64,000 bases of DNA, taken from Limisphaerales bacterium. GTDB lineage: Bacteria > Verrucomicrobiota > Verrucomicrobiia > Limisphaerales > SXTU01. The translations under genes were made by a program, and so were the position numbers. The number at the start of each line of letters is the position of its first letter. Positions within the stretch are counted from its first letter, which is position 1. Where the stretch lies: the NCBI GenBank assembly GCA_009773355.1, contig WRPG01000015.1, positions 94,676-158,675 on the forward strand, read 5' to 3'. The notes beneath the pieces were generated by a model. The model was given only the letters and a program-made list of their open reading frames with translations, ran no database searches and was not told the DNA's origin. Below, piece after piece: positions 8,101 to 15,667 of the stretch.

Positions 8101-10807
8101 GATAATCGCGATCCTCCTCTTCACTTCCCAAGGTGATCGCACCCTGATTCCGAACGGCGTCAAGCAGGGAGGCGAGGTAGTCGGGCCAGCACCCTTCAAG
8201 TTTGGTCGCTACTGAAGCCGGGAGAATTCCGATCAGATCGTTGGGCGCAGGAATCTTGCTGATTCCAGGATATGTGACTTCGACAAGACCGAGGGTCTCC
8301 AAGGAAGGGTTCGGCCATGCCGGACGGCGCGCTAGTTCTCGGCCAAGGAGGGCCGCAAGAGAGTTGAGAATCTCTCTGGCATTGGCGTCCCAGCTGTCAT
8401 GCACGTTTGCAGCCCCGGGCCGGTGCTTCTTTCCTGATTGGGCATCGTAAAGTTCCCGCACAGTTTCCGATGTCTTCAAGACGCTGACCCAGTCGGTAAT
8501 GGAGCCTCCCTCCCCCATTTGTCGGAGGTCGTCCTCGGCCCGCGCCAGCCGACGTTCCACAATTTGTCGTCGTGCAGCACTGGCTGACTTCAACTCGGAG
8601 CGAAGATCCTCAATCTCCTCGCGAAGCTCGGCCAATTCCTCCACGGTTCCCGCCAGGTTCACGTTGTTCAGGCGTTCGACCGCCGCTGCGCGGAACACCT
8701 GGAGCTCGTGCTGCCGGGTAAGCCGAGGTCCCAGTCGGGCGGCTTCGGCCCGGCTATCGGAGAAAACGAGCAATCGCCGCCCCCGGGCCGGTTTCCAGAC
8801 CCGGTTGTCCCCAGGATATTCCGGCATTGCGGCGAGGGCGGTTTCGGCGACAACGCTGAGTTGCAACCTCGCTCGGGCTGCGAACCAGCCTACCGAGCCA
8901 GTTGAAAGCGGCGTCCCGCTCAGAGGACATTCATCCACCTCCCACAGGGTGACGGGGCCGACGCCACCGTAGGCTCCCGTGGCCGGATCGAAATGAATGA
9001 CCGGACGTCCTTGGACTGCGTGCAGGGAGAAGAAGCGGATTGGGCTTGGCTGTGGCGCTCCGGGATTTTCCGAGTCGGCCTCGGGATCGCTTTCATCTCC
9101 GTAGAGCACGGTTGATGGAGGAACCGGCTCCAGAACGCCATTGGCCTGGCGACCGGCCACGCCCCACCAACCTGACTCGTTGCAGCGAAACGCCGTGAGC
9201 GGGTGGACGGCACCTAGCCCAAGGAAGGCCAAGTCGGCGCCGCTGCTGAAGACACTGCGGCTTTCAGCAATGGGAACCATCGCGTCCGCGGCTTCACCGC
9301 CGAACGCAACCTGGATTCCCTCCGGCCCACGCATCAGATAGTGCATACGGTTGGGCAGCAAGGGCAGACAGGCCACTTCCGTTCTCGCGATGGCACCCAT
9401 TTGTAACAGCCTCCGCGTCGCTTCAATCGAGTAGTCTTCCTGATTTCCGAACAGCCGTCCGGCAAGTTCCCTTAGCGGGGTTCTGCCAGGCTTGCCGTCG
9501 TTCCAGAGAATCTCCTGCAAGGCTGCCACGGTGCCGGACTGCGCCAGAGCACGAGCGAGCAACGGGGCAACATGCAGAGGGCAGTTTTCGGCTGGGTCGA
9601 ACGGTAGCCCGAGGGATTTGAGAATCGTTCGCCATTGCTGCCACGCGAATTCGGTGGCAGATCGAAAGGTGGGTCCTTCCGCGCTCGCTACGATGGTGTC
9701 TTCATCGGGGAACGCAGCTCCGCTCAGAACCCTGGCCATCGCCGCAGGCAAAGGAAGTGGCTCCGGATCAACCCCTAGGTTGGGACGATGGGGTCTTCCC
9801 GCGACCACCCTCACGAGGGTTTCTGGTTTGCTGAAAAGTTTCGCCGCAAAGGGCTTCAACTCTTCAACGCTCCCACCTATGGTGGCCGATGTGGCGATGA
9901 AGAGCACTTCCTCCGGTCGGCGACCGCATCGCATAAGGACTCTTCGGAGCAGCAGAGTGATCTCTGCGGCGAGATTGCCGCTGTAAATGTGGGCCTCGTC
10001 GAGAATCACCACCTGCAGGTTGGAGCCAAAAAAAACCCCGTCCTGGGGGCGGCAAAGCATGTATTCCAACATCGAGTAGTTGGTCACGAGGATGTCTGGA
10101 TTTGGGCCGTTCCCGTTCGGGATGGGTTTCCCATCGCGATCTTCCCGTCCACGAGCCTGTTGTCGGGTTCGGAACCGTGCCGAGGTCGATGGCGGACGTC
10201 CCCGATTGTCCGCTATCTTGGCGTTCTCCGGCGTCTCGCTAGTGAAGTGGAAGAAGCTCACGCGGTCCTGCCCAGCGAGCCACTTGTCGAGGCGGCCCAC
10301 CTGGTCGTTCACTAGTGCGTTCATCGGGTAGAGGATCAGGGCACTGATTCCCTGTCCCGCCTGCCAAGGCGAGTCCCATAGCTCATTCAACATCGGAATG
10401 AGGAAGCTTTCCGTCTTACCCGCGCCGGTGCTTGCAGAGACCACGATGGCTGGTCGTCCGGCCTTGGGGTAGCTGCGGTCCACGGCAGCTTTGATGCTCT
10501 CCAATTGATGTTTGTAAGGTTTCAACGTAGTCGGAAACACACCTGTGGCGGCGAGCTGTGCGCCGAGTCCCGCATGGATCAAGCCCTGGCTTACGAGATC
10601 ACCCATCGTTTCATCGGCGACGGTTGAAGGAAACGCGCCCTCGACCCAAAGGTCGCTGCCGAGACCGCCGACCTCTGGGCGCCCCGACCAGATGTTCCGC
10701 AAAGCCCCACGGAGCGTATCGTCTCTCACGAAATGGTCATCAAGGGCGAAGTCGGTAACGCGACTGATCAGGGCATCACGTAGGGCAATTGTGTTGAGAT
10801 GACTCAT
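5162..10807 (-). CDS. Giant SF2 helicase with C-terminal DUF1998, DruE-like
   Basis: 1,881 residues from ATG 10807. The first RecA lobe has STGAGKT at 126-132, LYPMNALVNDQ near 159-169, DEAH at 270-273 and SAT at 307-309. A charged, probably coiled-coil insertion is at about 709-769. The second lobe (about 1110-1150) has TTTLELGIDIGG and QRAGRAGRR. A DUF1998-like region follows at about 1550-1710, with a CQKC zinc motif and LFDSLAGGSGHL. Size and domain order fit DruE of Druantia (about 1,800-2,100 residues). In Druantia type III, DruE pairs with one large uncharacterised protein, DruH; the 929-residue gene directly upstream takes that place. The family is known to protect against phage; assignment to Druantia III is inference. 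Confidence 0.85.
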   Translation of the reverse strand: MSHLNTIALRDALISRVTDFALDDHFVRDDTLRGALRNIWSGRPEVGGLGSDLWVEGAFPSTVADETMGDLVSQGLIHAGLGAQLAATGVFPTTLKPYKHQLESIKAAVDRSYPKAGRPAIVVSASTGAGKTESFLIPMLNELWDSPWQAGQGISALILYPMNALVNDQVGRLDKWLAGQDRVSFFHFTSETPENAKIADNRGRPPSTSARFRTRQQARGREDRDGKPIPNGNGPNPDILVTNYSMLEYMLCRPQDGVFFGSNLQVVILDEAHIYSGNLAAEITLLLRRVLMRCGRRPEEVLFIATSATIGGSVEELKPFAAKLFSKPETLVRVVAGRPHRPNLGVDPEPLPLPAAMARVLSGAAFPDEDTIVASAEGPTFRSATEFAWQQWRTILKSLGLPFDPAENCPLHVAPLLARALAQSGTVAALQEILWNDGKPGRTPLRELAGRLFGNQEDYSIEATRRLLQMGAIARTEVACLPLLPNRMHYLMRGPEGIQVAFGGEAADAMVPIAESRSVFSSGADLAFLGLGAVHPLTAFRCNESGWWGVAGRQANGVLEPVPPSTVLYGDESDPEADSENPGAPQPSPIRFFSLHAVQGRPVIHFDPATGAYGGVGPVTLWEVDECPLSGTPLSTGSVGWFAARARLQLSVVAETALAAMPEYPGDNRVWKPARGRRLLVFSDSRAEAARLGPRLTRQHELQVFRAAAVERLNNVNLAGTVEELAELREEIEDLRSELKSASAARRQIVERRLARAEDDLRQMGEGGSITDWVSVLKTSETVRELYDAQSGKKHRPGAANVHDSWDANAREILNSLAALLGRELARRPAWPNPSLETLGLVEVTYPGISKIPAPNDLIGILPASVATKLEGCWPDYLASLLDAVRNQGAITLGSEEEDRDYQYGNGLLGKSVSADQAYRRSMLPLIGEHFEGPQASRRNAFTRNLLVSIGVAEEQASELARTLMRAAFDALSQAAQSAGHPWLKFIPNAPTNGDNIVPALQIRFHHLGLRRPATLYRCEITGQVWPRSVAGFYPGAPTASLIKISPEAVDQDARLGRRRRELLDWSGFKIGLWAEEHSAQLAPEENARLQDLFREGMRNILSSTTTLELGIDIGGLSAVLLGNLPPGKANYLQRAGRAGRRADGTSAVLGFARPSTYEREVFLDFRRYLERDLRRPTVFLDRAPLVRRHAHAWLLGEFFRTHFSQSNATGAMDAYGRMGAFSGQPLPALWRTTMAAKPPLPPPAANPLSNQFLSYLGDLRQTAPPEYVATLQSLWTGCPKVQAGEADWAGNLASFRNQFEQCITNWLALYQELSSAWDAVPPSTGAADSAGHLRSQANSIFFQLQALHRLTVIEALADARFLPRYGFPIGLSRLRVQVSDGSNHTREEDQFRLQRDGMMAMREYAPGSQLLVGGQIVTSRGLLKHWTGAVVNSEAWGLRGRFRKSGDGYFAYSLTADPPQAPPSVAPGQQVREGFFLFPKHGFTTAGWDPPRFGSDFERVGKLAIFTLAFENPDDCDTPQPGFGGLMGLVVTYRNGGELFVMNSGANELGFAICQKCGCAESEWKRGGTGRLDLPRRFEWHAPLNATRASARCWADTEAPVWRHHHLAAKQATHLLRLDFAGLGQPLDRDILYTLGQALRITAAKALEQDEREIGLIDPVPDSQSGQYRSVILFDSLAGGSGHLAELSHPDNAVQASEWLELTKQLLTIEGDLPAPVRHREAVRRLLTADCYDSRLVPERALALLRAVPRGGQGGPHAPTVVPSIPPGAWTVQRLGEEIPPPQFGLFCEPNAIAGLAEGTHAFVWRDTTPANGVPEPNAIVVARLPGDPAEIVLGKWFYTRMGNPDRPHRIRLRRIQSPVSRELSDVEFAQLKILAVKVP

Positions 10808-10835
10808 GGTGAAACCAAAAAGGTTGGAAACTTTG

Positions 10836-13625
10836 TCAGCATATCTCCCTGAGCCAGCGGCCCAAGGCGTAGTAGCGGTAGTCTTTGCTTTTTGTAAGAA
10901 GACGATAGGCTCGAGGAATGGTGTTCGCCCGCTGGGGCAGGATCGTGGCCAGGTTAGGCACAGTCTGCCTCAACCAAAAACCGTCCCGATTGCCGTGAAT
11001 CCAGCCAAGCTCCTCGGCTCGCTCCTCAGTATCAGCGAAGTCAGAGAGCGCCATCAGTTGGCCCAAAAAGGCTTGTCGATGCGCATTAGCCACAAACTCC
11101 TCGAGGTAAGTCTTCACCACCTGTGCGGCGAGAATCGGGCAAACCTCCACCAAGGTCCACATAGCACTCCCGAGGGCGTTAATGCCCTTGTCGTTTGGGG
11201 CCAATCTTTTCACGAGTTCGCCCGCAGTTTCCGCGTCGGGCATCGGCAGGGCCTCAGTCAGCAGGTCGTTGAGGGTCGAGTTCCACGCTTCGTTTCGGGG
11301 CGGCATTTCCATTCTGTCACCGGCCACACCTTGCTGAGATGTTTGCGCAAGCCAGACCGGCAGAATCCGAACATAGTGCTCTGAGAACCAAGCACAGATT
11401 CTTTGGAAGTGGCCGCCATCCTCTTTGAGGATCGGAGCTTTCCAAGCGCGGAGCATTGCGGCAGCAGCCTCCACAGAAGTCGGTGGTGTTTTCACTAACT
11501 CAATTGACCAAGATGGATGATCGAACCACGCGCCAAGACGGCTCCCTCGGAAAGTGAGTGCGACAGCATGTAAGTGATAACCTTTACCGCCTCCCCAGAA
11601 CCAGCCGTCGTCCCGACGAACGAGCTGGTCTTGGGGAATTTCCGCCACAACGGACCGCAGATTCCCCAACGAATACCAGACGTGGACACGATGATCCTTC
11701 CCAAGCTCAGTAAAACTTGACCGAATTCGAAATCCGTTGTCTTCCAAGCTCCATCTGACTGACCCAATTACGCCTCCATCAAGGACGCAATCAGCGACGG
11801 TCAAAAACGGGTGGTCGGATTGGTAGGGGTCACGCACGATGCATAGCCGCGAACCGTAGCCAGCGAGATCAGGAAGTTTGGAACGCCGAGCCTTGAGGCG
11901 ACCTAGAAGCCTTTGCCCCTCCACGAAACTGAACTCTCTCGCATCGCTCACCTGCCCCTCTCTACTCGGCATGCAGAAACTCCATGTCAGTTTTCGAGCC
12001 TCGCCGAGCAAGAGATTGCTTCCATGCGGATGCTGCCGGGGAGTTGCGTCCTCGGTCCACTTTAATACCGCGACGAAGGGCACCGGCACCTTGAGGACAT
12101 CAGTGCGATGCTGGCTGCCAGCGGTAATCCGCACCCTTAGCACGACCGGGCGCACCGCATCCTTTTCAGTGAGCGTTAAGCTCGAAGGCATCTTGTCTAG
12201 TTCCACATGCCGCCCGTCCCCACGGCGCCAGCGAAGGCGGGAAAAAGCCCAACCTGGTGGAATGCTAAAACGAATTGGGAGGCTCCAAGGTGGAGAAACT
12301 TCGGCCCACTGGGGGTCGCTTAGGTCGAGCGCTTGAATGAACCACGCCGAAACTCCAGCGGAACCCCCTGACACGGCCCCTGTTGCCATAGAGCTGGTCC
12401 AGACCACATCGTCATCAAGCAGCGCATCAATCTGCCCCGTCCAGCCCGGTGAGATTCGATGCAGTCGGTATCCGAGGGGGAGGTGGTAGGACTCGGACGG
12501 TTCGGGCCGCAAATCAATATCGCTGGCCGCAATGACGAGAATTTCGGTTCCAGCTCGCAGACTCTCGCCCGGCGGAATGTTCACTCCAGTTCGCCACGAG
12601 TAGAGCGAAACTTCTTCCAGCGGATCCCAGAGCACGGCCTCATCGTGGGCCACAACACAACCGTCAGCGCTGACGATGGAGAGGGCCAACGTAGGCTGGA
12701 CAGGCAGCGTGATCGCCTCCAGCGAATCACTAAAGTAGCTCCCATCGATTTGCCGCATTAGTCTCGCGAGCACTTTGTCACCGAACTTGAGCTGATAGTC
12801 GGTCGATTCCAGACCGAGATCACTCAAGTTGCACAGACTCGTTGTGAAGAAGGGCACCCCAAGGCCGGACAAGCCAAGCTTAGGCGTGGTGAAGAACCTG
12901 ACTTCAGCCGCCTCGAGGTCCGCCACTTCCATCACCTGTGCGCTACTTTTCTCAGCGGCTTTAATTAAGTCGCCACACCACTCGGGCAAGACCCACGGAA
13001 TTGACTTCAGGCGAGTCTCCAGCGTTGTTCTGGACAGCTTCCCAAGCCGAAACATCCGCAACGAGCGCCATAGCTGTTGGAACCCTTGTGCTCCCGAATC
13101 GCTGGCGTCGAGTAGCTTCTGAACGCTGATCGGAAGTGTCTGGCCAGATAGCCAAGGTGCAAGCCGTTGCACCGCATCATCGTGGGTAAAACCGAATTGA
13201 AGGTAGATGAGACGATACCAGTTCTGACCATCGGCTTCATCGAAGGTGTGGCGAAGGGAAAAGTGTCTAGCAGCCTCTTCCAGTAATTCCCGGTGCAGGG
13301 CTGTTGGCTGTCCGGCTGTGTTGAAGAGTTCCCAATATACCCGTTTATCCCAAGGCACCTTCTCTAGCTTGCTCAACACCGCCCACGCCGTCCCGTCGCC
13401 ACCATCCCGTCGCACAACCTCACTTTCCAGCCAGAGGAGCACTAACCCTAATTGCGGCTTTCGCAAGCTCCGGTCATTGCTCCACGCCTGATAAGTCAAT
13501 TCTCGTCTCCATTTCCGCAACTCGGCATAGCCCTCTGCCGCGTTGGGTGATTCGACAAGGGACCAGCCCAAATGCTCTGGGGCGGTCTGTAGTAGACGCT
13601 CGGCAAGTTCTCTTGTTGTGGGCAT
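10836..13625 (-). CDS. Large protein of unknown function, in DruH position
   Basis: 929 residues from ATG 13625 (MPTTRELAERLL). It heads the minus-strand operon and ends 28 bases before the DruE-like helicase. I recognise no nuclease, helicase or methylase motif, no signal peptide and no membrane segment. The N-terminal 250 residues look helical; residues about 260-640 look beta-rich (alternating hydrophobics, many Trp, Pro and Gly), which could be a chain of beta domains; the C-terminus is helical again. Its role is inferred from context: a large unknown protein upstream of a DruE-like helicase matches Druantia type III, where this gene is DruH. A profile search would be needed to confirm homology. 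Confidence 0.8.
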   Translation of the reverse strand: MPTTRELAERLLQTAPEHLGWSLVESPNAAEGYAELRKWRRELTYQAWSNDRSLRKPQLGLVLLWLESEVVRRDGGDGTAWAVLSKLEKVPWDKRVYWELFNTAGQPTALHRELLEEAARHFSLRHTFDEADGQNWYRLIYLQFGFTHDDAVQRLAPWLSGQTLPISVQKLLDASDSGAQGFQQLWRSLRMFRLGKLSRTTLETRLKSIPWVLPEWCGDLIKAAEKSSAQVMEVADLEAAEVRFFTTPKLGLSGLGVPFFTTSLCNLSDLGLESTDYQLKFGDKVLARLMRQIDGSYFSDSLEAITLPVQPTLALSIVSADGCVVAHDEAVLWDPLEEVSLYSWRTGVNIPPGESLRAGTEILVIAASDIDLRPEPSESYHLPLGYRLHRISPGWTGQIDALLDDDVVWTSSMATGAVSGGSAGVSAWFIQALDLSDPQWAEVSPPWSLPIRFSIPPGWAFSRLRWRRGDGRHVELDKMPSSLTLTEKDAVRPVVLRVRITAGSQHRTDVLKVPVPFVAVLKWTEDATPRQHPHGSNLLLGEARKLTWSFCMPSREGQVSDAREFSFVEGQRLLGRLKARRSKLPDLAGYGSRLCIVRDPYQSDHPFLTVADCVLDGGVIGSVRWSLEDNGFRIRSSFTELGKDHRVHVWYSLGNLRSVVAEIPQDQLVRRDDGWFWGGGKGYHLHAVALTFRGSRLGAWFDHPSWSIELVKTPPTSVEAAAAMLRAWKAPILKEDGGHFQRICAWFSEHYVRILPVWLAQTSQQGVAGDRMEMPPRNEAWNSTLNDLLTEALPMPDAETAGELVKRLAPNDKGINALGSAMWTLVEVCPILAAQVVKTYLEEFVANAHRQAFLGQLMALSDFADTEERAEELGWIHGNRDGFWLRQTVPNLATILPQRANTIPRAYRLLTKSKDYRYYALGRWLREIC

Positions 13626-13973
13626 GACTTGCTTGGCGTTAGTTCAGAACGATTTTCTGCGCATGGCAGCTACGGAACAGTCGTTAGAATGCACTGGCAG
13701 TCTCGGAGTAAGGATCGTTTCGAAAGTGCTTCGGCCCGAAAGTGGATTCCTCCGCCCGATAGCCCGTTTCCGATTTGGCGAAATTGCTGAGGAACGGCCC
13801 GGTGCTGGCAGATTTGCAGTAGTAGAAGCCCATTTGGTTTCCTTCGTGCTATTGTTCAGCATTGTGGTCGGTTCGGAACTTGAGGGCAAGGTTTCGTCGC
13901 CCGGGGTTTACTTTCCCGTTCCCAAACCGCGCCGCAACTGGAGGATTCACGCTCGCATTCTGCCCACACCCAT
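13626..13973. other. Divergent intergenic region
   Basis: Non-coding interval between the leftward helicase operon and the rightward WYL operon. It must hold the leftward promoter and possibly operators for the WYL protein. I see no convincing long inverted repeat. Short ORFs read through it, but their products have no protein-like pattern. Confidence 0.5.
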
Positions 13974-14003
13974 TTGACAACCGCTGTCACCGGGGCGCAG
14001 AAT
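13974..14003 (+). promoter_or_regulatory. Candidate sigma-70 promoter for the WYL operon
   Basis: A consensus -35 TTGACA at 13974-13979 is followed, after an 18-base spacer, by CAGAAT at 13998-14003 (4 of 6 matches to TATAAT). The implied start is about 10 bases before the ATG at 14021, so the leader would be very short. Confidence 0.4.
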
Positions 14004-14020
14004 CTTCGCACCTCACCGCC

Positions 14021-15028
14021 ATGCCCCAGGTCGCCGCCGAACTCCACTCCCGCCCGCCCTTCGAGCGCATGATGCGCATCCACGAGTCCCTCAAAGCGGG
14101 GCGCTACCCCAATTGCTCGCAGCTCGCCAAGGCCATCGAGGTCTCCACCCGCACCATCAAGCGCGACGTGGACTTCATGAAGTTCCGCCTCGACCTGCCC
14201 ATCGAATACGACGCGCGGCGCTACGGCTACTACTACAGCAAGGCCGTCGAGAAGTTCCCCAGCGTGCCGGTCACCGAGGCCGAGGTCTTCGCCCTGCTGG
14301 TCGCCCACAAGGCCATTGCCCAATACCACGGCACCCCGTTCGAGCAGCCCCTTCAGGTGGCCTTCCGCAAGCTGACCGGTCAGCTCAACGACCAGCACGC
14401 CCTGTCGCTGGGCAACCTGGAGCAGGCCCTCTCCTTCCACCCGTTCGCCCCGGACGAGGCCGACCTCGAGACGTTCCAGATCCTCAGCCGGGCGTTGCAG
14501 GAGCAGCGCGCCGTGCAGTTCCTCTACAAGAACCTCGGGGCGGACAAGGCCCAGACCCGGCGCGTGCATCCCTACCACCTGGCCTGCGTGGAAAATCGCT
14601 GGTATCTGGTCGCCCACGACCCGGCCCGCGGGGCGATGCGCAACTTCGCCATGACGCGGATGCGGCGGGTGCTCCTGCTGGAAGACAAGTTCACGCTGCC
14701 CAAGGGCTTCCGCATCGAGGACTACCTCAAGGGCAGCTTCGGCATCTTCCAGGCCGGCGACGACTTCGAGGTGGTGGTGGACTTCGACAAGTGGGCCGGG
14801 GAGCTGGTCCGCGAGCGCAAATGGCACCGGTCGCAGCAGTTGACCGACCTGCCCGGCGGGGGCGTGCGGCTGCACCTGCGCCTGAACAACCTCGCCGAGG
14901 TGGAGCGCTGGATTTTGAGCTGGGGCACGCACGCCACCGTGGAGCGGCCGGAGCGGCTGCGGGAAACACTGCGCAAGACGGCCGAGTCCCTGCTGGAAGC
15001 CTACCGGGTCGCCCGGAAGGAAGCCTGA
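14021..15028 (+). CDS. WYL-domain transcriptional regulator
   Basis: 335 residues. ATG 14021 is preferred because the upstream in-frame extension reads poorly and a promoter-like sequence sits just before it. A winged-helix HTH lies at about residues 15-70 (LAKAIEVSTRTIKRDVDFM). The WYL core is around 180-220 (HPYHLACVENRWYLVAHD, then MRNFAMTRMRRV), followed by a WCX-like C-terminal region. WYL proteins sense nucleic acids or nucleotide ligands and often repress or activate defence operons (BrxR/CapW type). It is first of four plus-strand genes and diverges from the helicase operon, so it could control either or both. The ligand is unknown. Confidence 0.9.
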   Translation: MPQVAAELHSRPPFERMMRIHESLKAGRYPNCSQLAKAIEVSTRTIKRDVDFMKFRLDLPIEYDARRYGYYYSKAVEKFPSVPVTEAEVFALLVAHKAIAQYHGTPFEQPLQVAFRKLTGQLNDQHALSLGNLEQALSFHPFAPDEADLETFQILSRALQEQRAVQFLYKNLGADKAQTRRVHPYHLACVENRWYLVAHDPARGAMRNFAMTRMRRVLLLEDKFTLPKGFRIEDYLKGSFGIFQAGDDFEVVVDFDKWAGELVRERKWHRSQQLTDLPGGGVRLHLRLNNLAEVERWILSWGTHATVERPERLRETLRKTAESLLEAYRVARKEA

Positions 15029-15134
15029 CCGGCCGAAGAATCTCGCCTTCAGTTTCAACTTTCTTGGCCTTGTGCCAGCCGTTGGCAGAGGGGTGCTGAT
15101 AGAGTGGGTTCATAACAGAAAACCAAAGACCGCC

Positions 15135-15614
15135 ATGAGCCCCATCCTCGAACGAGTCCAAGAGTTTCTTACCGCCCATGAACTCAACGCACACCCCCAC
15201 GGAGACGGCGAGGCGCTGGTAGTGCCGATGACCCTGACCCACTGCCGGTGCAGCGTGGTGTTTCATCACGCACCGGGCGCGGACGAACTGGTCGTTATGG
15301 CGATGCACCCCACCATCGTGCCACCCGAGCGCCGGGCGGCTGTCGCCGAGTTCCTCACCCGCCTGAACTGGAACCTCACCGGTAACCGCTTCCTGCTGGA
15401 CTGGCAGGACGGCGAGGTGCGCCTGCGGCGGGACGTGGACGTGCTGGTGGTGCCCGGCACCGACCAAATCGGCACTTGGTTTTACTCAGCCTGCCTCCTG
15501 GTGGACGGATTCTTTCCGGCCCTGATGAACGTGGTCTATCGCGGGATGAACCCGGCGCAGGCGCTTGAACAGGGCGAGGCGGACTACCAAAAGCTGGTCG
15601 CTCGGGAGGATTGA
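15135..15614 (+). CDS. YbjN-like protein
   Basis: 159 residues from ATG 15135. The pattern (PILERVQEFLTAHELN, then a beta-rich middle with FHHAPGADELVVMAMHP, then FLLDWQDGEVRLRRDVDV and a helical C-terminus) fits the YbjN / type III secretion chaperone-like fold. These small cytosolic proteins act as partner-binding modules; no catalysis is expected. It lies between the WYL regulator and the nuclease-helicase pair on the same strand, with about 106 bases to the former and 53 to the latter, so it may be an accessory factor. No signal peptide. Confidence 0.75.
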   Translation: MSPILERVQEFLTAHELNAHPHGDGEALVVPMTLTHCRCSVVFHHAPGADELVVMAMHPTIVPPERRAAVAEFLTRLNWNLTGNRFLLDWQDGEVRLRRDVDVLVVPGTDQIGTWFYSACLLVDGFFPALMNVVYRGMNPAQALEQGEADYQKLVARED

Positions 15615-15667
15615 CCGTTGCCCGCCGGCGCGCCGCTCCCTAACTTCTGCCCACCAAGCATCCCAGC

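Noticed and set aside
13856..15058. Minus-strand open frame of 400 codons over the WYL gene
   Set aside because: The WYL and HTH motifs on the plus strand are unambiguous.
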